NCBI GenBank assembly: GCA_016288655.1
Contig: JAEEKX010000020.1
Span: forward strand, 1 to 48,579
Length of the DNA stretch: 48,579 nt
Source of the DNA: Bacteroidales bacterium
GTDB lineage: Bacteria; Bacteroidota; Bacteroidia; Bacteroidales; WCHB1-69
Direction: 5' to 3'
Below the pieces are notes generated by a model. The model saw nothing but the letters and a program-made list of their open reading frames with translations, was not told where the DNA came from and ran no database searches. Both the position numbers and the translations under genes were made by a program. This document shows positions 15,495-24,766 of this stretch, piece after piece (the first letter of the stretch is position 1; every line of letters starts with the position of its first letter).

Positions 15495-17497
15495 TGATCA
15501 CCCAGAAGTGCATTGATGAGATCAAGTTGGCTGCCCGCATCGAGGAAGTGGTGGGCGACTTCGTGCAGTTGAAGAAGTCGGGCGCCAGCTACAAGGGCAT
15601 GTGCCCTTTCCACAACGACCATGATCCGTCATTGCACGTCACCCCGCGCTTGGGCATCTACCACTGTTTCGTGTGCGGTGCCAGCGGTGACGCTATCAAG
15701 TTCTTGCGCGAGAACCAGCAGATGAGCTACACGGAGGCGTTGCGCTATCTGGCTGAGAAATACCACATTGAGGTTGAAGAGGAGAAGCGCGAGTTGACGC
15801 CGGAGCAAGAGGCCGCCAAGAGCGAGCGCGAGGCGCTGCTCAAGGTGAACGAGTATGCCGAGAAGTTCTTCATCGACCAACTCTTCAATACGGAAGAGGG
15901 GCAGAACATCGGCATGACCTACCTGCGCGACAAGCGCGGCTTCCGACCCGAGACCATCAAGAAGTTCAAACTGGGTTACTGCCCCGACTCATGGGAGACC
16001 TTTTCAACCCAAGCCACCAACGACGGCTATAATCCCGAATATCTCATCACTTTGGGATTGTGCCGGCGATCGGAGAAGACCGGACGCTTGTTCGATTTTT
16101 ATAAAGGACGTGTCATCTTCCCGATTCTCAACACCATAGGAAGTACCATCGGCTTCGGCGGGCGCGTGATGAGCAGCGATGTCAAAGGCCCGAAATACTA
16201 CAATTCGCCCGAAAATCCCATCTACCACAAGAGCGATGTACTCTATGGCTTTTATCAGGCCAAGCGTGCCATGCGCACCCAAAACAATGTCTATCTCGTG
16301 GAGGGATACACGGATGTGATCTCGATGTCGGAAGCCGGCGTCGAGAATGTGGTCGCCTCTTCGGGTACGGCCCTTACCGAAGGGCAGATCAAGCTGGTGA
16401 AGTCACAGACCGACAATATCACCGTGCTGTACGACGGCGACCGTGCCGGCATCAAGGCCTCGTTGCGCGGCATCAACATGCTGGTGGCGGCGGGCTTGCA
16501 CGTGAAGGCCGTGCTGCTGCCCGACGGTGAGGACCCCGACTCGTTCGCCAAAGGGCACCGCGACTCGGAGTTGTACGACTACCTCACCCAGAACGCCGTC
16601 AGCGTCATCCAATTCAAGGTCGATGTGCTGATGCAGGATGCGGGCGACGACCCGCTGAAACGCGCGGAGGCAGTGAAGGACATCATCGCCACCATCGCTG
16701 AGGTGCGCGACGAGATCGAACGCGCCTTCTACGTCAAGGAGTGCGCCGAACTGCTCCACCTGAGTGAGGAGTCGGTGAATGTCAGTTTGCGGCAGGCCGT
16801 CTGGAAAAGGATCAACACCCGCCCGGCCGATCTCCCGCACCCCGAGCAGCCCCAGCCGCAGACGCTGCCGAACTTGTCCCCCGTCGTGGAGGTGCCCCAC
16901 CCCCAGAGTCCCACGGTCGATCCCATCCAAAACGTGGAGTTGGACGTGGTCCGCTTGCTCCTCAAGTACGGGATGCTGGAGACGAATGTCGAGACGGAAG
17001 CGGAAAACGGCACCCGCAAGGTGAAGTCCGTCCGCATCGACCAGTATGTTTTCAACGAGTTTTCACAAGATGAAATTCTGTTTGAAAATCCACTCTATCA
17101 GCGTTTTTATAAAGAATATGCACGGTTGGCGCAAGAGAAGCCAACGCAGGAGGAGTTGTTGCAGGCCTTCGCCCACCATGAGGACTCGGAGATTCAAGAG
17201 TTGGCCATCCCTATCCTGTCGGAGGAGGAACCGCCGTTCAGCGAAGCATGGTTGAAGCGTTTCGACGTGGATACACGCAAACCCGACACCGACATCGAGA
17301 ACCTCAATCAGGCGTTGACGGGATGTATCAACCTGTATAAACTCCGTTTGATAGAAAAACAGAAGAAACTGTTGACCAAGGAGTTGGAAGAGAAACACAC
17401 GGAAAAGGAGGAGCGTGAAATCATGGAACGGTTAGTGCAGTTGAATGAGATGTATCGAAAATTGGGTGAGTTGCAGCGGGCGGTTATTGTTCCATAA
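15494..17497 (+). CDS. dnaG: DNA primase DnaG
   Basis: A 667-residue primase that lays RNA primers for the DnaB helicase. The N-terminal zinc finger is CHC2 (C37, H40, C58, C61). The Toprim catalytic core has VYLVEGYTDVISMSEAGVEN and LYDGDRAGIKASLRG. A Pro-rich linker near 455-490 precedes the helicase-binding C-terminal domain. The ATG at 15494 shares its A with the TAA stop of the upstream protease, so translation is probably coupled. truA follows 10 bases after. Confidence 0.96.
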   Translation: MITQKCIDEIKLAARIEEVVGDFVQLKKSGASYKGMCPFHNDHDPSLHVTPRLGIYHCFVCGASGDAIKFLRENQQMSYTEALRYLAEKYHIEVEEEKRELTPEQEAAKSEREALLKVNEYAEKFFIDQLFNTEEGQNIGMTYLRDKRGFRPETIKKFKLGYCPDSWETFSTQATNDGYNPEYLITLGLCRRSEKTGRLFDFYKGRVIFPILNTIGSTIGFGGRVMSSDVKGPKYYNSPENPIYHKSDVLYGFYQAKRAMRTQNNVYLVEGYTDVISMSEAGVENVVASSGTALTEGQIKLVKSQTDNITVLYDGDRAGIKASLRGINMLVAAGLHVKAVLLPDGEDPDSFAKGHRDSELYDYLTQNAVSVIQFKVDVLMQDAGDDPLKRAEAVKDIIATIAEVRDEIERAFYVKECAELLHLSEESVNVSLRQAVWKRINTRPADLPHPEQPQPQTLPNLSPVVEVPHPQSPTVDPIQNVELDVVRLLLKYGMLETNVETEAENGTRKVKSVRIDQYVFNEFSQDEILFENPLYQRFYKEYARLAQEKPTQEELLQAFAHHEDSEIQELAIPILSEEEPPFSEAWLKRFDVDTRKPDTDIENLNQALTGCINLYKLRLIEKQKKLLTKELEEKHTEKEEREIMERLVQLNEMYRKLGELQRAVIVP

Positions 17498-17507
17498 ATA
17501 ATTGAAA

Positions 17508-18245
17508 ATGAGATATTTCATGAAACTTGCTTACAACGGGTCCGCTTTTTGCGGATGGCAGGTGCAGCCGGGTGAGCCGACGGTGCAGGCCGTGTTGGAG
17601 CATGCCCTCACGTTGCTGTTACGCGAAGAGGTGGCAGTGACCGGCTGCGGCCGCACCGACACCGGCGTCCATGCCAGTCAGTTCTTCGCCCATTTTGATG
17701 TGGAACAACCTGTTGACTGCGAGCGTCTTACCAACAAACTCAACAGTTTTCTCCCCAAGGAGATCGTGATCTACCGGACTTTTCCGGTCGCCCCTGACCT
17801 GCACGCGCGTTTCAGTGCGACGGCGCGTACCTATAAGTATTATGTGGCGATCGACAAGGACTGTTTCCGCTACCCATACAGTTACCGGATGTTCAAGAAG
17901 TTGGATGTGGAACAGATGAATGCCGCGGCGGCGCTGTTGCTGGAGGTGGATGATTTCACGAGTTTCTCGAAACTGCACACGCAGACGCGCACCAACAGGT
18001 GTCGGGTGAGCGCCGCCGCGTGGCGGATGGAGGACGGCCTGCTGGTCTTCACGATTACCGCGGACCGGTTCCTCCGCAACATGGTGCGGGCGATCGTCGG
18101 CACGCTGTTGCAGGTGGGAAAGGGACAGCTGTCGTTGGAGGAGTTCCAGTCGGTGGTGGAGCGGCACGACCGTTGCGCCGCAGGCGACTCGGTGCCTGCC
18201 CACGCACTCTTCCTCACCCGCGTGGAGTACCCCTGCGGGTGCTAG
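17508..18245 (+). CDS. truA: tRNA pseudouridine(38-40) synthase TruA
   Basis: A 245-residue enzyme converting U38-U40 in the anticodon arm to pseudouridine. Catalytic Asp51 is in GCGRTDTGVHASQF. The start KLAYNGSAFCGWQVQP and the late RFLRNMVRAIVGTLLQVGKG segment are diagnostic. Three candidate starts are in frame (TTG 17502, ATG 17508, ATG 17520); 17508 gives the usual length. Its last 4 bases overlap the convergent DUF1295 gene. Confidence 0.94.
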   Translation: MRYFMKLAYNGSAFCGWQVQPGEPTVQAVLEHALTLLLREEVAVTGCGRTDTGVHASQFFAHFDVEQPVDCERLTNKLNSFLPKEIVIYRTFPVAPDLHARFSATARTYKYYVAIDKDCFRYPYSYRMFKKLDVEQMNAAAALLLEVDDFTSFSKLHTQTRTNRCRVSAAAWRMEDGLLVFTITADRFLRNMVRAIVGTLLQVGKGQLSLEEFQSVVERHDRCAAGDSVPAHALFLTRVEYPCGC

Positions 18246-19102
18246 ATGAATATCCGCGTATTTTTCTTGTACTCAGCGTATTCCGGTTTATTGCGCAGCT
18301 GCCGGCCTTCCATCAAGGGGATGCTGATGCAGCAGAAGAGCAGCGTGATGCACATGGCGCCGACGCCCCAGACCCAGTCGGATGAGGGCGCGGGTGCGAC
18401 CGACAAGAACATCAGAAAGACGCCCCACCACATCGTGATCTCTCCCAGGTAGTTGGGATGCCGCCCGTGCTTCCACAAGCCGACGTTGCACACCCGCCCC
18501 CGCTTCTCGCGGATGTAACGGTGTATCTGATGGTCGGCGATCAACTGTAGGGTTGCACTGCCGATACATACGAGCAAACCGATGACTGTCAGGATGTTGG
18601 CATTTGCTCCTAACGCAATCAGCTTGAAGCCCGGGATCATCGCCAAGAAGACGACGAAAGTGGGCATCAGGTTCAGTCCGAACAGGTTGATGGCTTGGAA
18701 GACGATGGGCTTTTGTGAAGCGCGGTATTTGGAGTAGCGCCAGTCTTCTGCGGTGAGGTTCCTGAAGGTGTAGAGCCAGTTGCCGGTGAGTCGGATGCCC
18801 CATACCCAGACGGCGATAAGCAGCAGGCAAGTGGCTGAACTGCAGGCACCTGTCATGCAGGCCCAGACGGTCAGCATCACGGGCGGGGCGACGCTCCAAT
18901 AGGGGTCATAGACCGACACGTTCTTGAATACTAACCCGAAGGCCCACACGAACAGGGTGGCGGCCACGTCGGCCCACAGCCAGAGCCACAGCACGTCCAT
19001 TCTGCTGGACTGCAATCCCTTGAAAACGCCCCAACCCACGAAAAAGGAGGCAATGTATATGAGCGTGATGACGATGACGCTTTGGATTTTGGATTCTCTC
19101 AT
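18242..19102 (-). CDS. DUF1295 (steroid 5-alpha-reductase-like) membrane protein
   Basis: A 286-residue inner-membrane protein with six or seven hydrophobic segments. The C-terminal half carries HGRHPNYLGEITMWWGVF, the motif shared by DUF1295 proteins, steroid reductases and isoprenylcysteine methyltransferases, where it binds NADPH or SAM. The actual substrate is unknown. NVSVYDPYWSVAPP near 60-75 is typical of DUF1295. It is convergent with truA, overlapping by 4 bases, and has its own promoter. Confidence 0.88.
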   Translation of the reverse strand: MRESKIQSVIVITLIYIASFFVGWGVFKGLQSSRMDVLWLWLWADVAATLFVWAFGLVFKNVSVYDPYWSVAPPVMLTVWACMTGACSSATCLLLIAVWVWGIRLTGNWLYTFRNLTAEDWRYSKYRASQKPIVFQAINLFGLNLMPTFVVFLAMIPGFKLIALGANANILTVIGLLVCIGSATLQLIADHQIHRYIREKRGRVCNVGLWKHGRHPNYLGEITMWWGVFLMFLSVAPAPSSDWVWGVGAMCITLLFCCISIPLMEGRQLRNKPEYAEYKKNTRIFI

Positions 19103-19122
19103 TGGATGTTTTGATTAGGCGG

Positions 19123-19130
19123 CAAAAGTA
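19123..19130 (-). promoter_or_regulatory. -7 promoter element of the DUF1295 gene
   Basis: Exact TACTTTTG on the minus strand, 20 bases before the ATG at 19102. Confidence 0.7.
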
Positions 19131-19150
19131 CGCTTTTTTTACCAATTTTT

Positions 19151-19412
19151 TTACAAAATCATTTCATGTTTTTCGAGGATGAGACACGTTGCAAAATGCG
19201 ACACCTCATTTGTCCATTCAAGTATAAGTTCAATAACAATACGGGCGCCCCGGCGGGCCATCCCCTTGGAGCTTACAGGTGTTGCGACGGCTCGTCTGTG
19301 GTGCCCGCCCACTCCCGCCGGCCGGGCTGTCCACTTTACTCCACTTCGCGGTTTCTACGGCGTTAGGACGGAAAGTAGCTTCCGCTGGTCGCTCTTTCCG
19401 CCCAACCGCCGT
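19151..19412 (-). repeat. Conserved Bacteroidales intergenic element (candidate)
   Basis: This GC-rich stretch sits in the 500-base gap between the DUF1295 gene and nrdJ. No ordinary gene fits. Read on the minus strand it can be conceptually translated into segments such as WTNEVSHFATCLILEKHEM and GVGGHHRRAVATPVSSKGM. From memory I recognise these as recurring in small 'hypothetical proteins' of gut Bacteroidales; I could not check this here. In this copy the reading frame is interrupted: an ATG frame of 36 codons runs 19261 to 19151, and upstream similarity switches frame. Conservation across frames points to a functional nucleic acid or dispersed element rather than a protein. A strong hairpin lies at 19357-19412. 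The rest, to 19628, shows nothing I can name. Confidence 0.45.
19357..19412. other. Long imperfect hairpin in the intergenic element
   Basis: Left arm ACGGCGTTAGGACGGAAAG (19357-19375) pairs with right arm CTTTCCGCCCAACCGCCGT (19394-19412): 16 of 19 positions are Watson-Crick, with an 18-base loop. There is no T-run, so it is not a simple terminator. Confidence 0.7.
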
Positions 19413-19628
19413 GACAAAACCGCGCGCGTTCCGTGCCCGTTTCCATCCCTGGCGCACGCTCTTCCGTCATCGCTGCGAAATCGCGTGGCAAACCACCCGC
19501 CGGTAGAAGACGTCGCAAAACATCTCCGAATGGCGGAAACAACATTCGCGTAATGTTCATTCATTCGTGTTTATAAGAGCATGGGTTGCAATCCACAACC
19601 TATACTCGGGCTGCAAGCGGTTGGGGGA

Positions 19629-22358
19629 TCAGCCGCCGCACTTGGAGTAGCCGCAACTGGAGCAGACCAGGCAACCCTCCTTGAACTCCATGGTGTTCTG
19701 CTCGCCGCATTTGGGGCAGGTGACGCCGTGGGCCTTGGTGCCGTCCTTGATGAACTTCTTGAGGGCGCGCATGATGCCGTTCTTCCATGAGTTGATGCTG
19801 TCTTCGCGGAAATTGAGCCCGCCGATGATGTTGCAGATGTTCTCGATGGGCAGGCCGTGGCGCAGCATCGCGGAGATCATCTTGGCATAGTTCCAGAACT
19901 CGGGGTTGAAGCAGCGGCTCAGCCCGCCGATGGTCACAGAGTACCCGTCGGCGTCGGCGTATTGGAAGTCGTACGACTTGGTGCCGTCGGGGTGGCGTTG
20001 CTTGATGATGATGCCGTGGGTGATGCTCTTGGGCAGGGGCAGCCGGTCCTCGTCGCACTTGCCGGTGAAGATCTCATAGGGGCTGCCGTCCTCGCGCAGG
20101 CCGACGAAGGCGACCCACGACTCGTTGTTGTTGCGGAAGCGGATCACTTCGGCGTGCAGCTCCTTCGGGCGCTTGAAGTTGGTCGGCGCCGGCTTCTCGG
20201 GGGCCTTCGGCTTCTCGCTGATGTTGTTGAGCACGCCGTCGCGCGAACCGTCGCGATAGACCGTCATGCCCTTGCAGCCGCACTCCCACGCCTTGCGGTA
20301 GAGCGAGTCCACCACCTCCTGCGTCGTGTCCTTCGGCAGGTTGATGGTCACTGAGATGGAGTGGTCAACCCACTTCTGGATCATCCCCTGCATCTCCACC
20401 TTCTTGAGGTAGTCGGTGTCGTTGGCCATGGCCTTGTAGTAGGGCGACTTGGCTACGATCTCGTTGATCTCGGCCTCGCTCATGGTCTCGAAGGTGCTGG
20501 TGTCGTATCCGTTGGCCTCGGCCCACATCAGGAACTTCTTGTGGAAGACGAGGTACTCCTCGAAGAGGTCGCCGTTGACGTCCTTGACGGTCGGACGGTT
20601 CATGTTGAGGTCGTTGGGGTTGATCTTGCGGCGCCGTTTATAGACCACGTTGAAGGCGGGTTCGATGCCGGAGGTGGTCTGCGTGCAGATGCTCACGCTG
20701 CCGGTGGGGGCGATGGTGAGCAGGGCGATGTTGCGGCGGCCGTAGCGCACCATGTCGTCGTACAACTTCTCGTCGGCCTTCTTGATGCGGTTGATGAAGG
20801 GGTTGTGCCCCTCCTTGACGCTGCTATAGACGGGGAAGGCGCCGCGTTCCTTGGCCATGGTGACGGAGGAACGGTAGGCGGCGAGGGCCAGTTGCTTGTG
20901 CACTTCGGTGGAGAAGGCGTTGCTGTGGTCGGTGCCGTAGCGGATGCCGAGGGCGGCGAGCATGTCGCCTTCGGCGGTGGTGCCCAGTCCAGTGCGACGG
21001 CCTTTCTGCGACTGTGACTTGATCTTCCGCCAAAGGTCGCGCTCGACGCGCTTCACCGCCTCGGGCTCCGGGTCCTTGTCGATCTTGCGGAGGATGGCGT
21101 CAACCTTCTCGATCTCGAGGTCAACGAGGTCGTCCATGAGGCGCTGGGCGCTGGCGACGTGCTGTTTGAAGAGGGGCATGTTGAAGGATGCCTTCGCGGT
21201 GAAGGGGTCTTTCACGTAGCTGAACAGGTTAATGGCTATCAAACGGCAGCTGTCGTAGGGACAGAGCGGGATCTCTCCGCACGGGTTGGTCGATTCGGTG
21301 AGGAAGCCCTCGTCGGCGTAGCAGTCGGGCACGGCTTCGCGGTGGATGGTGTCCCAGAAGAGCACGCCGGGTTCGGCGGACTTCCAGGCGTTGTAGATGA
21401 TCTTGGCCCACAACTTGCCCGCATCGACCTGTTGCACGTAGGTCGGGTGGTCGGAGTGGATCGGGTATTGCTGGGTGTAGGGTGTGCCGTTGTTGACACA
21501 CTGCATGAACTCGTCGTCGATGCGCACGGATACGTTGGCGCCGGTGATGCGCCCCTCGGTCATCTTGGCGTCGATGAACTTCTCGGCGTCGGGGTGCTTG
21601 ATGGAGACGGTGAGCATGAGGGCGCCGCGGCGGCCGTCCTGCGCCACCTCGCGGGTGGAGTTGGAGTAGCGCTCCATGAAGGGTACGATGCCGGTGGAGG
21701 TGAGAGCGCAGTTCTGCACGTTGCTGCCGGCGGGACGGAGGGCCGACAGGTCGTGGCCGACGCCGCCGCGCCGCTTCATCAACTGCACCTGCTCCTCGTC
21801 CATCTGCATGATGCCGCCGTAAGAGTCGGCGTTCTCGCCGTTGCCGATGACGAAGCAGTTGGAGAGAGACACCACCTGGTAGTTGTTGCCGATGCCGGCC
21901 ATGGGACTGCCCTGCGGGATCACGTAGCGGAAGTCCTTGAGCAGATGGAAGATCTCATCTTCGCTCATCGGGTTGGGGTATCTCTTCTCGATGCGGGCAA
22001 ACTCGCGCGCGAGACGGCGGTGCATGTCGTCGGGCGTGCGCTCCACCAACTTGCCCTCGCGGTTCTTCATCGCGTATTTGTCCACCCATACGCTGGCGGC
22101 CAGCGCGTCACCATGGAAGTACTCGGTCACGTCGCCGATGATCTCCTCCTTCTCGTAGGTCTTCGCCTCGTCCTCGACGAAAGGCGCCTGCTCCGGCGCG
22201 ACTTCCGGCGCGACCTCGTCGGCCGGTTCCGCCGCCACACTTTCCGCCGACAACTGCGAGAGTTGACGGTCGCGAAGTGCGATCAGTTGGGCTTCCTGCT
22301 CCTGCGTTTTTTGCTCCGTGTTTTCGCAGGTGTCAAAGAGAGATAATGTTTGTTCCAT
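19629..22358 (-). CDS. nrdJ: Adenosylcobalamin-dependent (class II) ribonucleotide reductase
   Basis: A 909-residue enzyme reducing ribonucleoside diphosphates to deoxy forms with vitamin B12 as radical source. Works with or without oxygen. The active-site motif NPCGEIPL holds the thiyl-radical cysteine C360. Substrate-site segments such as QGSPMAGIGNN and QLMKRRGGVGHDLSALRPAG are present. The C-terminus ends in a zinc ribbon (CPKCGEQNTMEFKEGC, then CSSCGYSKC) typical of NrdJ, which is thought to feed reducing power. A charged 60-residue N-terminal extension precedes the body. It is monocistronic. The 235-base leader has no cobalamin riboswitch signature that I can see. Confidence 0.95.
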   Translation of the reverse strand: MEQTLSLFDTCENTEQKTQEQEAQLIALRDRQLSQLSAESVAAEPADEVAPEVAPEQAPFVEDEAKTYEKEEIIGDVTEYFHGDALAASVWVDKYAMKNREGKLVERTPDDMHRRLAREFARIEKRYPNPMSEDEIFHLLKDFRYVIPQGSPMAGIGNNYQVVSLSNCFVIGNGENADSYGGIMQMDEEQVQLMKRRGGVGHDLSALRPAGSNVQNCALTSTGIVPFMERYSNSTREVAQDGRRGALMLTVSIKHPDAEKFIDAKMTEGRITGANVSVRIDDEFMQCVNNGTPYTQQYPIHSDHPTYVQQVDAGKLWAKIIYNAWKSAEPGVLFWDTIHREAVPDCYADEGFLTESTNPCGEIPLCPYDSCRLIAINLFSYVKDPFTAKASFNMPLFKQHVASAQRLMDDLVDLEIEKVDAILRKIDKDPEPEAVKRVERDLWRKIKSQSQKGRRTGLGTTAEGDMLAALGIRYGTDHSNAFSTEVHKQLALAAYRSSVTMAKERGAFPVYSSVKEGHNPFINRIKKADEKLYDDMVRYGRRNIALLTIAPTGSVSICTQTTSGIEPAFNVVYKRRRKINPNDLNMNRPTVKDVNGDLFEEYLVFHKKFLMWAEANGYDTSTFETMSEAEINEIVAKSPYYKAMANDTDYLKKVEMQGMIQKWVDHSISVTINLPKDTTQEVVDSLYRKAWECGCKGMTVYRDGSRDGVLNNISEKPKAPEKPAPTNFKRPKELHAEVIRFRNNNESWVAFVGLREDGSPYEIFTGKCDEDRLPLPKSITHGIIIKQRHPDGTKSYDFQYADADGYSVTIGGLSRCFNPEFWNYAKMISAMLRHGLPIENICNIIGGLNFREDSINSWKNGIMRALKKFIKDGTKAHGVTCPKCGEQNTMEFKEGCLVCSSCGYSKCGG

Positions 22359-22412
22359 GGTTCTTTTGTGCGTATCTTAATAAATGGTTAAAATCAGTTT
22401 TGGGATGAAAAA

Positions 22413-22425
22413 AGGGAAATTCCCT
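22413..22425. promoter_or_regulatory. Short palindrome in the nrdJ leader (possible operator)
   Basis: AGGGAAATTCCCT, a perfect 6+1+6 palindrome 55 bases upstream of the nrdJ ATG. It could be an operator; no known NrdR box is present. The rest of 22359-22593 is AT-rich with nothing else I can name. Confidence 0.25.
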
Positions 22426-22593
22426 CCTTCAAGAATTTTGTATGAGAGTGATTATTAGCAATATGAGAATCTGCAATCGCTAACTTGCATCGGTCACGAA
22501 ATTATATTTTATTAAGGAAATAGCAACGCGATTTCGAAAATCTTATCAACAAAAAAACGTTGATATTTTTTATTCCTGAGTATTAAACAGTTA

Positions 22594-22624
22594 TAAAAAA
22601 AGAGCGGGAAAAAGTGCTCTTTTT
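22594..22624 (-). terminator. Rho-independent terminator after the sensor kinase gene
   Basis: Arms AAAAAGAGC (22596-22604) and GCTCTTTTT (22616-22624) form a 9-base stem with T-runs on both strands, 5 bases after the kinase stop. It ends the protease-engB-kinase operon and could also act in the other direction. Confidence 0.8.
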
Positions 22625-22628
22625 GGCA

Positions 22629-24146
22629 CTACCGTTGCAGCGTGATCCGCATCGTGGTGCCCTTGTTGACCGCCGAACTTTTCACGAACAGTTTCCCCTT
22701 GTGGTACTCCTTGATGATGCGCTTCGCCAGCGTCAACCCCAGCCCCCAACCGCGGCTTTTGGAAGTGTAGCCCGGGTTGAAGATCGCCTTCTGCATCTTC
22801 GGCGGAATTCCCTTGCCCGTGTCGCTGATGTCCACGTGAACGTGCCTGTTCTCCTCCGTGATGGTGATGACGATGCTGCCGCTGCCGTCCATGGCGTCCA
22901 CGGCGTTCTTGCAAAGGTTCTCGATCACCCACTCGAAAAGATACCGGTTGATGGGCAGGATGACGGGGGGGTAACTTGCTGCGTCGAAGGTGATTGTGAC
23001 TTTCGAGGAGATGCGCGTGCGCAGGTAGGAGGTGAAGTTCTGGATCACCTCCACCAAGTTCTCCTCGTGCAACTCGGGCACAGACCCGATCTTCGAGAAC
23101 CGCTGCGCGATGGTGTCCAGCCGTTTCACATCCTTGTCGATCTCGTTCACCGTCGATGGATCCACGTCGCTGTCGCGCAGGATCTCCGTCCATGCCATCA
23201 GCGACGAGATGGGCGTTCCCAACTGGTGCGCCGTCTCCTTCGACATGCCCACCCACACGCGGTTCTGCTCCGACCGCCGCGCGATGCTGAACATCAGGTA
23301 GGCGACGATGACGAATACGAGGATGATAACGAACTGAATGTAAGGAAAATAACGCAGCCGTTGCAGCACGGGCGACTCCTCGTAGAAGACGTAGCACTTG
23401 CCGTGCTCCGGCAGCACTACCTCGATGGGCTGGTTCTGGTTGCTCATCTGTTCCAACAACTTGGAGAGATTCAACTCCGTCGCCTCCTCGCTCAGGTTTC
23501 CCGACAGGATCACATGGTTTTTCTCCTCGTTGGTGACCACGACCGGCAGCGAGGCGTTATTCGATACAATCTCTTGGAAAAAAGAACTTTGCAACGTGTC
23601 GAGCGCGGCTTTCAAGTCGGAATAAACCTGCGACTGTTTATAGTATATGGTAACGAAACTGGTCGTGTCGCTCGGGTCGTAGTGGAGCACGATGGAGTCG
23701 TACTCGTGGATGCGTTCGCCTAATTCGGACACTTTGCGCATGGCGGCCACGTCGGGCATCTCGTTGGCAGTGTAGGAGATGTCGCCGTCTTGCGAAGCCA
23801 AGATGAGCGGAAATTTGTTGTTTTTTCTATTATTCTCTATTTCAGAAAGATAGGTGTTCAATTCGGCACTTGTGGAGGCCTCATTGAGCTTCTGGAACAC
23901 CTGCGCGAACTGCTGGGCCCGCTTCCCCTCTTCCCGCTTGATCTCGTTGAAGAACTTGTTGGTGGAGTTGACCAATTCGGCCTTGTGCTTCACGGCGTTG
24001 GCCCACAGTTCCACCTTGTTGCGCTCCTCCTGCGCGATGCCGCCGAGCAGCAGGTTCGAATAGTACAGAATGGCGATGAAGGCGGCCAGTGCGGCGCCGA
24101 ACAGCAGCCATTTCCAGTATCTTTTCAGTGGAGTGGGACTCTTCAT
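22629..24146 (-). CDS. Orphan membrane sensor histidine kinase
   Basis: A 505-residue two-component sensor. The first membrane segment (about 12-32) is followed by an extracytoplasmic sensor domain of about 220 residues, then a second membrane segment (YIQFVIILVFVIVAYLMFSIA). The HisKA region is next, with phospho-acceptor His307 in HQLGTPISSLMAWTEIL. The HATPase domain has IENLCKNAVDAMDGSGSI (N box), DTGKGIP and GWGLGLTLAKRI. No receiver domain or response regulator is nearby, so its partner is elsewhere. The ATG at 24146 was chosen, 11 bases after the engB stop, because it directly precedes the first membrane segment. It is the last gene of the operon. Confidence 0.9.
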   Translation of the reverse strand: MKSPTPLKRYWKWLLFGAALAAFIAILYYSNLLLGGIAQEERNKVELWANAVKHKAELVNSTNKFFNEIKREEGKRAQQFAQVFQKLNEASTSAELNTYLSEIENNRKNNKFPLILASQDGDISYTANEMPDVAAMRKVSELGERIHEYDSIVLHYDPSDTTSFVTIYYKQSQVYSDLKAALDTLQSSFFQEIVSNNASLPVVVTNEEKNHVILSGNLSEEATELNLSKLLEQMSNQNQPIEVVLPEHGKCYVFYEESPVLQRLRYFPYIQFVIILVFVIVAYLMFSIARRSEQNRVWVGMSKETAHQLGTPISSLMAWTEILRDSDVDPSTVNEIDKDVKRLDTIAQRFSKIGSVPELHEENLVEVIQNFTSYLRTRISSKVTITFDAASYPPVILPINRYLFEWVIENLCKNAVDAMDGSGSIVITITEENRHVHVDISDTGKGIPPKMQKAIFNPGYTSKSRGWGLGLTLAKRIIKEYHKGKLFVKSSAVNKGTTMRITLQR

Positions 24147-24157
24147 GACATCGGATG

Positions 24158-24766
24158 CTATTGTTGTGGAACGTAGGTTTCGTTCAGCCCTCCGATGTAG
24201 TCGCAAATCTGCTCGCGCCCGCGTCCGTTCTCGGCAGAGGAGAGGAAGCAGGGCGGCACTTCCTCCCAGGTCTCTAGCAGTTTATTCTTGAAAATCTGCA
24301 CATTGCGCTGCATTTGTGCATTCGAGATTTTGTCGGTCTTCGTGAAGATGATGGCCGTGGGAATACCCTTCGCCCCCATCCGGTTGATGAAATCCAAGTC
24401 GTTGCGCTGCGGTTCCAGTCGCGAATCCACCAGTACGAACACCAACTGCAGGTTCGGACGCTGCATCAGGTACTCGTCGATCATCACGCGCCATTTCTCC
24501 CGCATTGTCTTTGAAACGCCCGCATAGCCGTAGCCGGGCAAGTCCACCAAATACCAACTGTTGTCGATAAGGAAGTGGTTGATGGTCTGTGTCTTGCCGG
24601 GTTTCGACGAGGTCTTTGCCAGCGAACCGTTGCCCGTCAGCATGTTGATGAGCGACGACTTGCCCACGTTCGACCTTCCGATGAAGGCGTACTCGGGCAG
24701 TCGGCTGTCGGGGCATTTCCGCCAATCGACGACACTCTGGACGTATGCTGCCTGATGGATGATCAT
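24158..24766 (-). CDS. engB: Ribosome-biogenesis GTPase EngB (YihA/YsxC)
   Basis: A 202-residue essential-type GTPase acting in large-subunit assembly. G1 is GRSNVGKS (30-37). The T-S-KPGKTQTINHF switch, the DLPGYGYAGVSK G3 segment and TKTDK (G4) follow. The ATG at 24766 overlaps the TGA of the secreted protease gene upstream as ATGA, so the housekeeping GTPase appears translationally coupled to an exported protease. Longer in-frame starts exist inside the protease gene but lack family similarity. Confidence 0.94.
   Translation of the reverse strand: MIIHQAAYVQSVVDWRKCPDSRLPEYAFIGRSNVGKSSLINMLTGNGSLAKTSSKPGKTQTINHFLIDNSWYLVDLPGYGYAGVSKTMREKWRVMIDEYLMQRPNLQLVFVLVDSRLEPQRNDLDFINRMGAKGIPTAIIFTKTDKISNAQMQRNVQIFKNKLLETWEEVPPCFLSSAENGRGREQICDYIGGLNETYVPQQ

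Noticed and set aside
22359-22593. Cobalamin riboswitch upstream of nrdJ
   Set aside because: Expected for a B12 enzyme, but no conserved B12-box-like sequence could be found by eye.
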